NCBI GenBank assembly: GCA_030611505.1
Contig: JAUWPO010000007.1
Span: 1-35,648, forward strand
From: Chloroflexota bacterium
GTDB taxonomy: Bacteria > Chloroflexota > Anaerolineae > Anaerolineales > UBA4823
Length of the DNA: 35,648 bases
Direction: 5' to 3'
The position numbers and the translations under genes are program-made. Below are positions 16,329 through 25,243 of the stretch, one piece after another; the first letter of the stretch is position 1, and each line of letters begins with the position of its first letter. The notes under the pieces are model-generated. The model had not been told where the DNA came from. It did no database searches and saw only the letters and a list, made by a program, of their open reading frames with translations.

Positions 16329-17330
16329 ATGACACTTACTAATAAACCACCCATTTCGGTTGTAATACCTGCTTATAACGAGCAGAACGCGATCGGCGAG
16401 CAGGTCAAGTCGGTACGGCAAGTTCTATCGTCGCACGATATTGCGTTTGAAATTATCGTTGTCGACGATGGGTCTAGCGATAAGACGGCAGCCGAAGCTC
16501 TCAACGCTGGCGCACAATTGTTGCATCACCAGGACAACCGGGGATATGGGGCATCGCTCAAAACGGGAATTCTGGCTGCCCAATACGATGTCATCGTGAT
16601 TATTGATGCCGACGGCACCTATCCGGCGGAGTACATCCCGGAAGTAGTGGCGAAGCTGGATGACTCCGACATGGTGGTGGGGGCGCGCATGGGTGAAAAG
16701 GTTAATGTCCCCTGGATGCGGCAGCCCGCTAAATATTTCCTACGTAAATTGGCAGCCTACATTGCCGAGCAGCCCATTCCGGACTTAAACTCCGGGCTGC
16801 GGGCTTTCCGGCACGATTGTGTGCGCCAGTATTTTTCGATCTTGCCCAACCGATTTTCATTTACCTCAACGATCACGTTGGCTTATATGGTTGATGATTA
16901 CTTTGTGGTTTATATGCCGATCGACTACCGTCGCAGGGTGGGGAGGTCAAAAATTGTGCCCTGGCATTTTATGGATTTTATTGTGCTGATCCTGCGGTTG
17001 TCGATGATGTTCAACCCCCTGAAGATATTCCTGCCGTTGGCGCTTTTCACTGGAACTCTTGGGGTCCTGAAAGCTCTGTACGACATCGCGGCGCTGTTCG
17101 CCCGATCTCCTACCTGGGATTGGTCGCTTCTACTGCAACCGGCGCTCTCCACATCAGCAGTTCTACTTATATTTATAAGTTTGCAGCTCCTGATGATCGG
17201 GATGGTGGCGGATGGTGTCATACGGCGGATCGCCCAGCACAACCAACCAATGGTCCCTTCCCATCGCAAATGGAATTTTGAATATACTCACGGCGGCGGG
17301 TTGGAAGAGGGGGAAAGTATTGAGGGATAA
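16329..17330 (+). CDS. Dolichol-phosphate-mannose-synthase-like GT2
   Basis: A 333-residue GT2 enzyme of the DPM1/polyprenyl-phosphate glycosyltransferase type, expected to move a sugar from a nucleotide donor to a polyprenyl phosphate. The motifs are ISVVIPAYNEQNAIGE, IIVVDDGSSDKTA, NRGYGASLKTGI, the metal-binding IDADGTYP and LNSGLRAFR. The C-terminal ~100 residues carry about three membrane helices (LKIFLPLALFTGTLGVL, SAVLLIFISLQLLMIGM) that would fix it at the membrane. It could supply the donor lipid for the two GT39-like enzymes of the locus. That link is inferred from position and family. Confidence 0.87.
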   Translation: MTLTNKPPISVVIPAYNEQNAIGEQVKSVRQVLSSHDIAFEIIVVDDGSSDKTAAEALNAGAQLLHHQDNRGYGASLKTGILAAQYDVIVIIDADGTYPAEYIPEVVAKLDDSDMVVGARMGEKVNVPWMRQPAKYFLRKLAAYIAEQPIPDLNSGLRAFRHDCVRQYFSILPNRFSFTSTITLAYMVDDYFVVYMPIDYRRRVGRSKIVPWHFMDFIVLILRLSMMFNPLKIFLPLALFTGTLGVLKALYDIAALFARSPTWDWSLLLQPALSTSAVLLIFISLQLLMIGMVADGVIRRIAQHNQPMVPSHRKWNFEYTHGGGLEEGESIEG

Positions 17331-17339
17331 AGCGACCTG

Positions 17340-17921
17340 ATGCTTGGGATGGATTTACTAAGGATCATCCTTTTTCTGGGTATGGTTTTCCACAAGCTGG
17401 TGTGGGAGGTAATGAAACGCCGCGAGGGTGTAACATATGCCTCGCGCAAGTCATTTGAGATAGGACCTAAATCAGCATTAAAGCTGCTCAAAAGCCTGTT
17501 CCTGGTTTTTTTGATTGTGCAGACCCTGTTCTTAGACATTCTGCCGATCAGCGACCAACCGAATACGTTGAGAATTGTTGGGCTGATAATCTTTTTCACT
17601 GGACTGGCGATATCGGTTACTGGTCGCATACAGTTGGGTAACAACTGGGTTGACCTGGAAGACTTTCAGGTGCTGCCTGAGCAGAAACTGGTCAAGTCCG
17701 GAATTTACAGCTACATCCGCCACCCGATATATACAGGGGATACGCTGTTAGTGATCGGGCTGGAACTGGCTTTAAATTCGTGGCTGGTGATCGGAGCGTT
17801 ATGTTTAATCCCGATCATCTATAAACAGGCATTAGACGAAGAGACGGTCCTCAGCCAGGCGTTCCCGGATTACGAGGACTACAAGAAGGAAACTAAAATG
17901 TTCGTACCTTATCTGGTATAA
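17340..17921 (+). CDS. ICMT/PEMT-like integral-membrane methyltransferase
   Basis: A 193-residue membrane protein of the isoprenylcysteine/phospholipid methyltransferase family. The first helix is at about 5-20, with two more near 55-90. The SAM-binding signature GIYSYIRHPIYTGDTLLVIGLELALNSW (from about 122) contains the RHPxYxG motif, and the C-terminal EETVLSQAFPDYEDYKKET matches the conserved E-E...F..Y..Y end. No CAAX protein is expected in bacteria. In this setting the target could be a polyprenyl or other lipid, or a sugar hydroxyl at the membrane. It begins 9 nt after the previous stop, so it is co-transcribed with the Dpm1-like enzyme. Confidence 0.82.
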   Translation: MLGMDLLRIILFLGMVFHKLVWEVMKRREGVTYASRKSFEIGPKSALKLLKSLFLVFLIVQTLFLDILPISDQPNTLRIVGLIIFFTGLAISVTGRIQLGNNWVDLEDFQVLPEQKLVKSGIYSYIRHPIYTGDTLLVIGLELALNSWLVIGALCLIPIIYKQALDEETVLSQAFPDYEDYKKETKMFVPYLV

Positions 17922-18069
17922 AAAGTATGCGTCATTTTAGAACGGGGCTGAATGATTTACCATAGCGTACGCGGAGAATTTTTTTATCCCAATAGACATG
18001 AAACTCTCTATTGAATGAATAGGTTATAGACCTTCATCATGAACTGGACGAGTTCGAGGGAGAGGTAAT

Positions 18070-19500
18070 TTGGCGAATAATCCACATGTAATTATCCTTG
18101 GTGCGGGTCCGGCGGGTTTGAGCGCGGCGAGTCAATTGGTTCGCCGCACAAAATTTCAGGTCACCGTACTGGAGCGAAATGGTTGGGTGGGAGGCAATGC
18201 GGCCAGTTTCGATTTGGCCGGGATGCGCGTCGATTATGGCAGCCATCGCTTGCACCCCAGTTGTGATCCAAACATCCTGGCTGACATCCGGGCGATGCTT
18301 GGCGATGACTTGCTGGACAGGCCGCGCCACGGTCGGATCCGCCTACGCGGGCGTTGGATTCACTTCCCGTTAAAACCTATCGACCTGGCTTTGCGATTGC
18401 CCCCAGGATTCACTTTAGGTGTGGCAACCGATATGGCGGTCAGGGTGGTCCCCCGCAGTGACGATCTGGGTGGAAGTGAAACCTTCGCATCGGTAATGGA
18501 AAAAGGTCTGGGACACACCATCTGCCGCGACTTTTACTTTCCTTACGCCCGTAAGCTTTGGGGGCTGGACCCGGGAGAGCTTTCGGCAGTGCAGGCACGC
18601 CGTAGGGTGTCTGGTGGTTCGCTTGCCAAAATAGTGCGCAAGGTCCTGTCGGAAATGTCGGGTCGCAAAACGCAGGGTAGCGGTAGGTTTTTCTATCCCC
18701 TCTCCGGCTTTGGGGGAATTTCAGAGGCGTATTACATGGATGCTCTGGACAAGAGAGCTAATTTCTACCTGAACGCGGTAGCTGAATCACTTCATATTGG
18801 AGAAGAGGGCGGTTTCAGCGTGTATTATGAGCGTGAAGGGAGGCATCACACCTTGCAGGCGGACCACGTCTGGTCGACAATACCCATTAATGTGCTTGCC
18901 GGAATGATGCAGCCTTCACCACCGGCAGAAGTGATTGACGCTGCCGGAAATATTGACTTCCGCGCCATGCTGCTTGTTTACCTGGTGTTGGATATGGGGA
19001 AGTTCAGCGAGTACGACGCCCATTACTTTCCGGAAGAGACCATCAAAATTTCACGTCTATCTGAACCCAAAAATTACAGCGGTGTGCGCCAGCCAGAGGA
19101 CCGCACCGTGCTGTGCGCTGAACTACCGTGTTCACCCGATTCTCCCGAATGGAGCAAAAGCGACGAAGAACTGGGAGATCTGGTGCGCGATTCTTTAGCC
19201 ACGGCCGGGATCCCGCTTGATGCGACCGTACTGCAAGTATACGTGCGGCGTTTACGGTATGCCTACCCCATCTATACCCGCGGCTACGAAGAATCCTTCG
19301 ATAAATTGGATGAGTGGATTGGACACATCCCCCATTTACTCACTTTTGGTAGGCAGGGATTGTTCGCCCATGATAACACTCACCATGCCATCTATATGGC
19401 TTACTGCGCGGTGGATTGCTTCAATGAAGATGGGGTTTTTGATAGAGAGGGCTGGGGGAGATACAGGAAAATTTTTGAGACCCATGTTGTCGAAGATTGA
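18070..19500 (+). CDS. Second FAD-dependent UGM/amine-oxidase-like protein
   Basis: A 476-residue soluble flavoprotein starting at TTG, with GGGAGAGG immediately upstream. The FAD loop is VIILGAGPAGLSAASQL. VGGNAASFDLAGMRVDYGSHRLHP is the equivalent of the GGHRFF region of the first flavoprotein, and FGRQGLFAHDNTHHAIYMA is the C-terminal FAD-contact motif. It is a distant relative of the protein at 10150 and lacks its membrane tail. UDP-galactopyranose mutases are usually 370-400 residues, so both proteins may belong to a longer related subgroup. A role in modifying an activated or lipid-linked sugar is inferred from context only. Its stop is 15 nt before the flippase ATG. Confidence 0.82.
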   Translation: MANNPHVIILGAGPAGLSAASQLVRRTKFQVTVLERNGWVGGNAASFDLAGMRVDYGSHRLHPSCDPNILADIRAMLGDDLLDRPRHGRIRLRGRWIHFPLKPIDLALRLPPGFTLGVATDMAVRVVPRSDDLGGSETFASVMEKGLGHTICRDFYFPYARKLWGLDPGELSAVQARRRVSGGSLAKIVRKVLSEMSGRKTQGSGRFFYPLSGFGGISEAYYMDALDKRANFYLNAVAESLHIGEEGGFSVYYEREGRHHTLQADHVWSTIPINVLAGMMQPSPPAEVIDAAGNIDFRAMLLVYLVLDMGKFSEYDAHYFPEETIKISRLSEPKNYSGVRQPEDRTVLCAELPCSPDSPEWSKSDEELGDLVRDSLATAGIPLDATVLQVYVRRLRYAYPIYTRGYEESFDKLDEWIGHIPHLLTFGRQGLFAHDNTHHAIYMAYCAVDCFNEDGVFDREGWGRYRKIFETHVVED

Positions 19501-19515
19501 ACAGGTGATCCGTTG

Positions 19516-20940
19516 ATGCAGCGCATTACCCGCATTCCCCGCCTGGCGACCAATTATGTCATCCTATCCGGAGCTGAGTTTATCAGCAAAATAATGGCTG
19601 CCGTGGCGCTTGCTTACCTGGCACGCGTGCTGGGTCCGCAAAGCTACGGCTACCTGGAATTTGCGATCGCGATCTATTTCATTTTCACCCTGATTGTCGA
19701 CAGCGGCTTAAGTTTCTACGGGGCGCGCGAACTCGCCAAAAACGAGGTGTTGTTGCCGCGGTTGTTCGTTCACATCACGCTGATACGCTCCATTTTGTCT
19801 CTGCTGGCTTTTATTATCATGGCGCTGGTCGCAAGGTTCATCGACCAACCTCAGTCAGTCAAGGTATTAATCCTGCTCTATGGGTTGGTCATGTTCATCG
19901 TGCCGTGGTTGATCCAATGGGTTTTCCAAGGCCGGGACATGATGCGGTTTGTGGGTCTGTCCCAACTCCTGAGATGGTCGGTCTTTACAGTTGCGGTTTT
20001 ACTGCTAGTGCGGGAACCCAATCAGGTGTGGTACGTGCCCATGATCGAGGGATTGGCGCTGCTCTGCGTGGCATTGTTTCTGCTAAGGGCGCTCCTGCGA
20101 TACTTTGGATTTCCCAGATACAGGATCAACTCGCGGGACGCCTTTGGGATGTTTCGCCAGGCGCTTCCTATTGGGGCAAGTGAAGTTGTGTGGGCGGTCA
20201 AGGTATATTTCGCCACGATCCTGCTGGGGTTTGTGATCGGCGGTCCGGAACTGGGCTGGTTCACATCCGCTCACAGGGTTGTTATCGCACTGCATGCTTT
20301 CGTGTGGCTTTATTTTTACAATATGTTGCCTTCCATAGCCCGCACGAGCCAACAGCCAATTACCGCACTGCAAAAACTAATGAGGGTTTCAATTCAGATC
20401 ACTGCCTGGACGGGGCTGCTGTTAGGAATCTATGGCGCGGCTTATGCGGAGGTGGGGATCACGTTTATCTTTGGAGTGCAATTCCAGGAAGCAGGCCACG
20501 TCTTCCAGGTATTAGTATGGCTGATCCCGCTGGCGTTGATGAGTGGGCACTTTCGATATACGCTGATCGGGTACAACCGGCAAAAGTTGGAGTTCTACAG
20601 TGCGCTCGTTGGAGCGGCGGTAACCGTAGTCCTGAACTTGATTCTGGCGCCGCGCCTTGGGATGATGGGCGCCGCATGGGCGTTGGTAATATCGGAGGCG
20701 GTCATCTGGCTGGTGGCGTATTATTTCGTGCGCCGCACAATCGCAGTAATACCCGTTTTCAGAAACATTTGGCGACCGATGATTGCGGGGATTGCCCTTA
20801 CAGCGGTATTGTATTTTTTAATGCAGGTCAATATCTGGCTGGCGGGAGTCGTTGGGCTGGTCTTCTACAGTCTCCTATTCGTGTTTGCTCAGCCTGATTT
20901 ATCCAACAGCCTGCGGTCGATATATACGAGGGATCAGTAA
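19516..20940 (+). CDS. Wzx-type oligosaccharide flippase (MOP superfamily)
   Basis: A 474-residue polytopic protein with about 12-14 predicted helices, resembling the polysaccharide-transport family. The N-terminus NYVILSGAEFISKIMAAVALAYLARVLGPQSYGYLEFA is the characteristic opening of these flippases (ARxLGPxxYG). It should move a polyprenyl-linked oligosaccharide from the inner to the outer face of the membrane. AGGTGA lies just upstream of ATG 19516; a TTG directly before it is less likely. It is the only transporter in the glycan locus. No polymerase (Wzy) or chain-length gene is obvious beside it, so the exported unit may not be polymerised here. Confidence 0.88.
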   Translation: MQRITRIPRLATNYVILSGAEFISKIMAAVALAYLARVLGPQSYGYLEFAIAIYFIFTLIVDSGLSFYGARELAKNEVLLPRLFVHITLIRSILSLLAFIIMALVARFIDQPQSVKVLILLYGLVMFIVPWLIQWVFQGRDMMRFVGLSQLLRWSVFTVAVLLLVREPNQVWYVPMIEGLALLCVALFLLRALLRYFGFPRYRINSRDAFGMFRQALPIGASEVVWAVKVYFATILLGFVIGGPELGWFTSAHRVVIALHAFVWLYFYNMLPSIARTSQQPITALQKLMRVSIQITAWTGLLLGIYGAAYAEVGITFIFGVQFQEAGHVFQVLVWLIPLALMSGHFRYTLIGYNRQKLEFYSALVGAAVTVVLNLILAPRLGMMGAAWALVISEAVIWLVAYYFVRRTIAVIPVFRNIWRPMIAGIALTAVLYFLMQVNIWLAGVVGLVFYSLLFVFAQPDLSNSLRSIYTRDQ

Positions 20941-20996
20941 GCTTGATCTTGTACATGGAAACATGAAACTTATATGGGGTAGAAATAGCAATAAAA

Positions 20997-21950
20997 GTGT
21001 CTAATACAATGAATGGAATCCAGGACAGAGACGTAATCAAACTCTCGATAATCGTAAGAATCGTTGCAGGGGAGAATTTTTTAATCAGGCTGCTTGAGCA
21101 CCTCCTGCCGCAAATCGAAGGGCGGTCAGTGGAGGTGATCGTACCCTACGATGTATCAATCTCCGGAGTAGGGGAACAGGAAGCGCGCTATTCGGGGGTT
21201 CGTTTTGTGGATTTGGGCGAAATAGGAACCGATGCGCAGCCAGGCACTTTCACCGCACAGCATGAACTGATCGATCGTTGTACGTCGAACGGGCTTGATA
21301 TAGCGCAGGGTGAGATTTTGTGCCTTTTGGAGGACAGCGCGGTGCCTGACCCGGATTGGTGCGAGCAGGTTCTGGAAGCACACCGCTTGCCATATGACGT
21401 GATCGGTGGTTCGATCGAGCACGCCGGGAAGGGAGCGCTGAACTGGGCGGTCTATTTTCAGGACTTTGGTCGCTACATGATCCCTTTACAGGAAGGGCAG
21501 GTGAGGTACATTTCGGACGTGAATATTTCGTATAAGCGCGAAGCTCTTATGAACGCCGGGCAGTTATGGCGTGATCGTTACAATGAAATTACTGTCAATC
21601 TTGGTCTTGTAAAGAGGGGGGTTGTGCTCTGGTTAAGACCGCAGATGGTGGTTCGCCAGGACCGTGGGGTTCTGAATTTCAAGGACCTGCTGGGGGAGAG
21701 GTACGCCTGGGGTAGGATATTTGCAGTATCGCGATTAAAGGAAATAAAGCCACTCACCCGGCTGCTCTATATCACCTTCAGCCCCGCGATTCCGTTGGTT
21801 GTGCTGGGGCGGATTGTATGGAAGGTGCTTAGAAGTAGGAGAAACAGGATGAAACTGATATGCTCGCTGCCGTATCTGATTATGCTGACCGTGGTGTGGA
21901 CATTAGGTGAGTTGGTGGGGTATGTGACTGGAGTTCCTTCCGGGAGTTGA
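20997..21950 (+). CDS. Divergent GT2-type glycosyltransferase
   Basis: A 317-residue protein with a GT-A/GT2-like plan: KLSIIVRIVAGENFLIRLLEHLLPQ at the N-terminus and an acidic LLEDSAVPDPDW where the metal-binding motif normally stands. DVNISYKREAL follows, as in GT2 enzymes. The final ~70 residues contain hydrophobic stretches (LLYITFSPAIPLVVLG, LPYLIMLTVVWTLGELVGYV), pointing to membrane association. The canonical DxD is reduced to an ED pair and the VVDDGS motif is replaced by VEVIVPYD, so it is an atypical member. The start is uncertain: GTG 20997 or ATG 21009, neither with a good binding site. Confidence 0.75.
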   Translation: MSNTMNGIQDRDVIKLSIIVRIVAGENFLIRLLEHLLPQIEGRSVEVIVPYDVSISGVGEQEARYSGVRFVDLGEIGTDAQPGTFTAQHELIDRCTSNGLDIAQGEILCLLEDSAVPDPDWCEQVLEAHRLPYDVIGGSIEHAGKGALNWAVYFQDFGRYMIPLQEGQVRYISDVNISYKREALMNAGQLWRDRYNEITVNLGLVKRGVVLWLRPQMVVRQDRGVLNFKDLLGERYAWGRIFAVSRLKEIKPLTRLLYITFSPAIPLVVLGRIVWKVLRSRRNRMKLICSLPYLIMLTVVWTLGELVGYVTGVPSGS

Positions 21951-22041
21951 ACGAGGATGAACTGATGGAAATCAGATATTTCGTGTTCCTATCTTTGTCA
22001 TTGTTCGACATTAAATTACAAAGCCCAGGATACCCTCTGTC

Positions 22042-22064
22042 TTGACAATGGCGGTACAATTGTC
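22042..22064 (+). promoter_or_regulatory. Dyad overlapping a -35-like box before the radical SAM gene
   Basis: GACAAT (22044-22049) and ATTGTC (22059-22064) form an inverted repeat with a 9-bp centre. TTGACA at 22042-22047 overlaps the left arm. No good -10 stands at 17 bp, so this may be an operator or a weak regulated promoter in the 186-bp gap before the radical SAM gene. Confidence 0.3.
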
Positions 22065-22136
22065 TACCGGGCATCCAATCTCGAGTAAGACGCAATTTCG
22101 ATAAACAGTAAAACCCCGTATAAGGTTTTTAATTAA

Positions 22137-23321
22137 TTGAACACTCTTGAACGAATAAGTCGCCACATCAGCATCACGAGCAAGAACTACGGGAAGCTCT
22201 CCAGCCCGCCGTTTCTCACGCTGTTCATCAACTCGATATGCAACATGAAGTGCGCCCATTGCTTCTACTGGCGGAGCCTCAACAGCAAGGACGACCTGAC
22301 TAAAGAGGAGTTATTAGAGCTCTCGCGCTCCTTGGGGAAGATCGAAAACTTGAGCATTTCAGGTGGGGAGCCATTCTTGCGAAATGAGTTCGCCGAAATT
22401 ACGCGTCAGTTTGTGCGCCAAAACGGTGTGCGCCAGGTATATGTGCCAACCAACGGCTATTTCACCGAGCGAATAGTGGCTGCAATTGAGAATGCGCTGG
22501 AAGAGCCGGAATTGGATTTGTTTGTAGTTGAGCTCTCTTTGGATGGCATGCCGCACTTCCATGACCAGTTCCGCGCCACAAAGAACGCTTTCAAGAAGGC
22601 GATGGAGACCTACGACGCCTTAGTAGAGATACAGGAGCACGACCAGCGTCTGCGCATCCATGCTATTTCGACCGCCACCGACCGTAATATGGACGAAATC
22701 CAGCGCCTGACTACCTATCTCTATGACCGCTGTTCCAAGATGGACCATCACAACCTGGCGATTATTCGGGGTGACCGCAAAGACCCCACTCTGCATGGTC
22801 CGCATTTGAAGCAGTATGAGGAGCTGTACCAGAATATTCGCAGGTTGTGGGCACCCCGCGAGGAAGGTCGCTACGGGGGTATAGTTGAGCCACTGCTTCA
22901 GTGGACCAAAATTCAAACGATTCGGAATGAAACCCAGGTAGTGCCTTGCCGTGCGGGTGTATTGGCTGTGGTGGTTTATGCAAACGGGGACGTGAGCGTC
23001 TGTGAGAACCACAAACCCCTGGGTAACCTGCGCTATAAGTCTTTCTGGGAGATTTGGGATTCAGATGAAGCTCGTAAGCTGAGAGAATTGATCGTCCGCA
23101 AAGATTGCTGGTGCACGAGTGAGACGTTCATGTGGCCGAGCATTGTATACCAGCCCGTGCAGTTGGGGCGCGTGATGCTGGGCGCCAAAGTATGGCAGAC
23201 GCCACTGCCCCTGGATGAGAGCGAAAAGTTAAGGGTATCCGAAGAAGAACTTGCGCAATTGGAGCAGGAAAGTGGCGATCCAGGTATCAACGTACAGGTT
23301 CCACTTGATGGAGAAAAATAG
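22137..23321 (+). CDS. Radical SAM protein with SPASM-like C-terminus
   Basis: A 394-residue iron-sulfur enzyme. The radical SAM cluster motif CNMKCAHC (C35, C39, C42) binds the 4Fe-4S cluster that cleaves S-adenosylmethionine, and [10 protein letters not shown] is the SAM-binding GGE motif. The C-terminal part has further cysteines ([24 protein letters not shown]), as in SPASM or twitch domains carrying extra clusters. These are typical of enzymes modifying peptides, but also found in sugar and lipid modification. The start is a TTG with AAGG 11 nt upstream; no ATG stands before the cluster motif. It closes the plus-strand part of the glycan locus. No candidate precursor peptide was recognised next to it, so modification of a glycan or lipid intermediate is equally possible. 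Confidence 0.87.
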   Translation: MNTLERISRHISITSKNYGKLSSPPFLTLFINSICNMKCAHCFYWRSLNSKDDLTKEELLELSRSLGKIENLSISGGEPFLRNEFAEITRQFVRQNGVRQVYVPTNGYFTERIVAAIENALEEPELDLFVVELSLDGMPHFHDQFRATKNAFKKAMETYDALVEIQEHDQRLRIHAISTATDRNMDEIQRLTTYLYDRCSKMDHHNLAIIRGDRKDPTLHGPHLKQYEELYQNIRRLWAPREEGRYGGIVEPLLQWTKIQTIRNETQVVPCRAGVLAVVVYANGDVSVCENHKPLGNLRYKSFWEIWDSDEARKLRELIVRKDCWCTSETFMWPSIVYQPVQLGRVMLGAKVWQTPLPLDESEKLRVSEEELAQLEQESGDPGINVQVPLDGEK

Positions 23322-23434
23322 AAATCATAAACTCGAAAATCGACAAAAGTAAGTATTTATTTGTGCATGTATATTTATATGAATCCAAATTGACTGATGA
23401 TGGGTATTGACTGGACATAGAATAGGGATATCCA

Positions 23435-24994
23435 TTATTCCGGAACGTGCGGTTTGAACAAATAGACGGAAATATGTATGCCGGAAGCCAGCAGTTCCAG
23501 GTCCTCTGAATATTTATGCGCAAATTCGGGGCTGTGAACCGCTTCGTACGAGAACAACGCGATAACGGTGTTGTTAGCGCTCGCTACCTCTGGTGAAAAA
23601 GCGTTAATTCGATACCCAATTTCCCCGGTGTGAAGATACAGAGCCCAAGGGTAATTACTGTAGATCGTTTTACTTTTTGAAAATTCCTTAAGCAGCAATA
23701 TTGACTCTGATCTTTGGATTGATTTCCTTCCCAGACCCAACCCCTGGTTGTGGTAGCCTGGGACGGATTCGATGGAGGTGGAAAGCGAGAATATGATCAG
23801 ATAGATCGAGATCAGTACTGTCACGATGCGGACGACGCGGTTTTTAACCAACCATGTCAGAGAGAGCCCGGTAATAATGATAATCAAACCCGCCAGGAGA
23901 GATGGCAGGATCATTCGTTCCACCATAACAGGTTTGCCGAACATCGTGACCCCGATAATGACCGCGAAATAGATTATGAAGTAGATGCCGTAAATGATGA
24001 AAGTGGGAAAGCTGCGAGCAAGGGACTTAATATTATAGAAAGCATCACCGTGTTTTTTCAGACCGAAATAGAGCAATACAGTGATGGGGACAACTATCAA
24101 ACCTAAAATTAATAAAAGTTGTTCTTTCTCGTATCCGACGACAATTTTTTCGGGCAGAAAATATTTATAGAAAGTGTGGTAAATCGTGAGGAACATGATG
24201 ATGTAATGCTGCTTGCCTGTAAACCAGTATTCGACTTGCTGGATTCCGGCAGGGTTCAGGGAAGAATCCCCAGTTGGAGCAGTAGTGAAACTGCGGGTCA
24301 TCCACAGCAGAAAGGGCGCCAAACTTATAACACCCAGGATGATCAGATCAAGCAAAGTTAGAAGGTAGCCTTTCTTCCTGTACAGCAGCAGCACGAACAG
24401 CGCCGTGAATATATTCGCGATCCCAATATATCTGGTCATTATAGTGAGACTTAAGACGACACTTGTGAGAATTAACTGGTACCGTTTCCCATCCGTAATG
24501 TATGTGGTTAATAAAATGAATCCCAGCAGCGTGAAGAACAAGTAAAGCGCTTCAGCAAGAGCAAAAGAGTAATAGAAGATTAGGGTGCTGGAAGTCAGGA
24601 ATAAGAATGCACCCAGCAGGGCGAAAACCGGGGAGCGAGTTTCACGTTTTAGAGCGATGCCCATCAGGATTGTGCTCAGCCCAAAAAGGATGGCGTTGAG
24701 GTGCCGGGCGGCAGAAACCGCGTCGATGTTTACGAGTTCGAAGGCTGCCAGTACGATGGAAAGCATGGGCGGAAAATTTGTCAGGGGTGCGTAAGTTTTG
24801 GGGTCTACAGGATACACAAAGCCGCGCCCTTCCGCAAGGCTGCGCGCTACAGCGATGTAATTGAAAGAATCCCAGTCGATGAAACCCACACCCCAAAAAG
24901 TTGCGTAGTATATCACTGCCGTACCAATTACCCCCAGGCACAGTAGCACTATCGCGAAAATGATTTCTTCGGGCTTTTCTCTGGCATACGGCAT
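23435..24994 (-). CDS. Second GT39/ArnT-like integral-membrane glycosyltransferase
   Basis: A 519-residue polytopic protein with about eleven helices. Its first periplasmic loop, GVGFIDWDSFNYIAVARSLAEGRGF, carries the acidic residue expected at the active site of GT-C enzymes. It is followed by LTNFPPMLSIVLAAFE, which matches the PPL/PP loop of ArnT-like proteins. The C-terminal ~130 residues are soluble and presumably extracytoplasmic. It is transcribed convergently with the glycan genes and is not part of their operon, but probably uses the same polyprenyl-phosphate sugar donor. AGGAT lies 12 nt before the ATG, a weak site. Confidence 0.8.
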   Translation of the reverse strand: MPYAREKPEEIIFAIVLLCLGVIGTAVIYYATFWGVGFIDWDSFNYIAVARSLAEGRGFVYPVDPKTYAPLTNFPPMLSIVLAAFELVNIDAVSAARHLNAILFGLSTILMGIALKRETRSPVFALLGAFLFLTSSTLIFYYSFALAEALYLFFTLLGFILLTTYITDGKRYQLILTSVVLSLTIMTRYIGIANIFTALFVLLLYRKKGYLLTLLDLIILGVISLAPFLLWMTRSFTTAPTGDSSLNPAGIQQVEYWFTGKQHYIIMFLTIYHTFYKYFLPEKIVVGYEKEQLLLILGLIVVPITVLLYFGLKKHGDAFYNIKSLARSFPTFIIYGIYFIIYFAVIIGVTMFGKPVMVERMILPSLLAGLIIIITGLSLTWLVKNRVVRIVTVLISIYLIIFSLSTSIESVPGYHNQGLGLGRKSIQRSESILLLKEFSKSKTIYSNYPWALYLHTGEIGYRINAFSPEVASANNTVIALFSYEAVHSPEFAHKYSEDLELLASGIHISVYLFKPHVPE

Positions 24995-25243
24995 GATCGA
25001 TGTTTATCCTGCCTCTTTGCTAATTGGGATTATTGGACAGTAATTCAATTCTAACAGTTTTCTGCTCACAATGATGGTAATGGTTCTGGTGACTTTGGAT
25101 GTTTGAGAACGCGGATTATCGATGTGAGAGCCAGTAGCGGATGAGCGGAGAAGGACATTTCGCCATTTTTGTGAGCGATATGGGGTAAAATTTTATTGAG
25201 TTCGATGTGAAATGCCAATATCTCAGCAAAAAAGGGAGTCACT

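Noticed and set aside
20190-20897. Long open frame within the flippase gene in another frame
   Set aside because: It is a shadow of a convincing polytopic flippase and has no hydrophobic pattern or recognisable motif.
21962-21975. CTGAT-GGAA-ATCAG hairpin as a terminator after the GT2 gene
   Set aside because: The stem is only 5 bp and no T-run follows.
23322-23434. Possible bidirectional terminator between the radical SAM gene and the convergent glycosyltransferase
   Set aside because: The region is AT-rich with only the short palindrome GGATATCC; no stable stem is evident.
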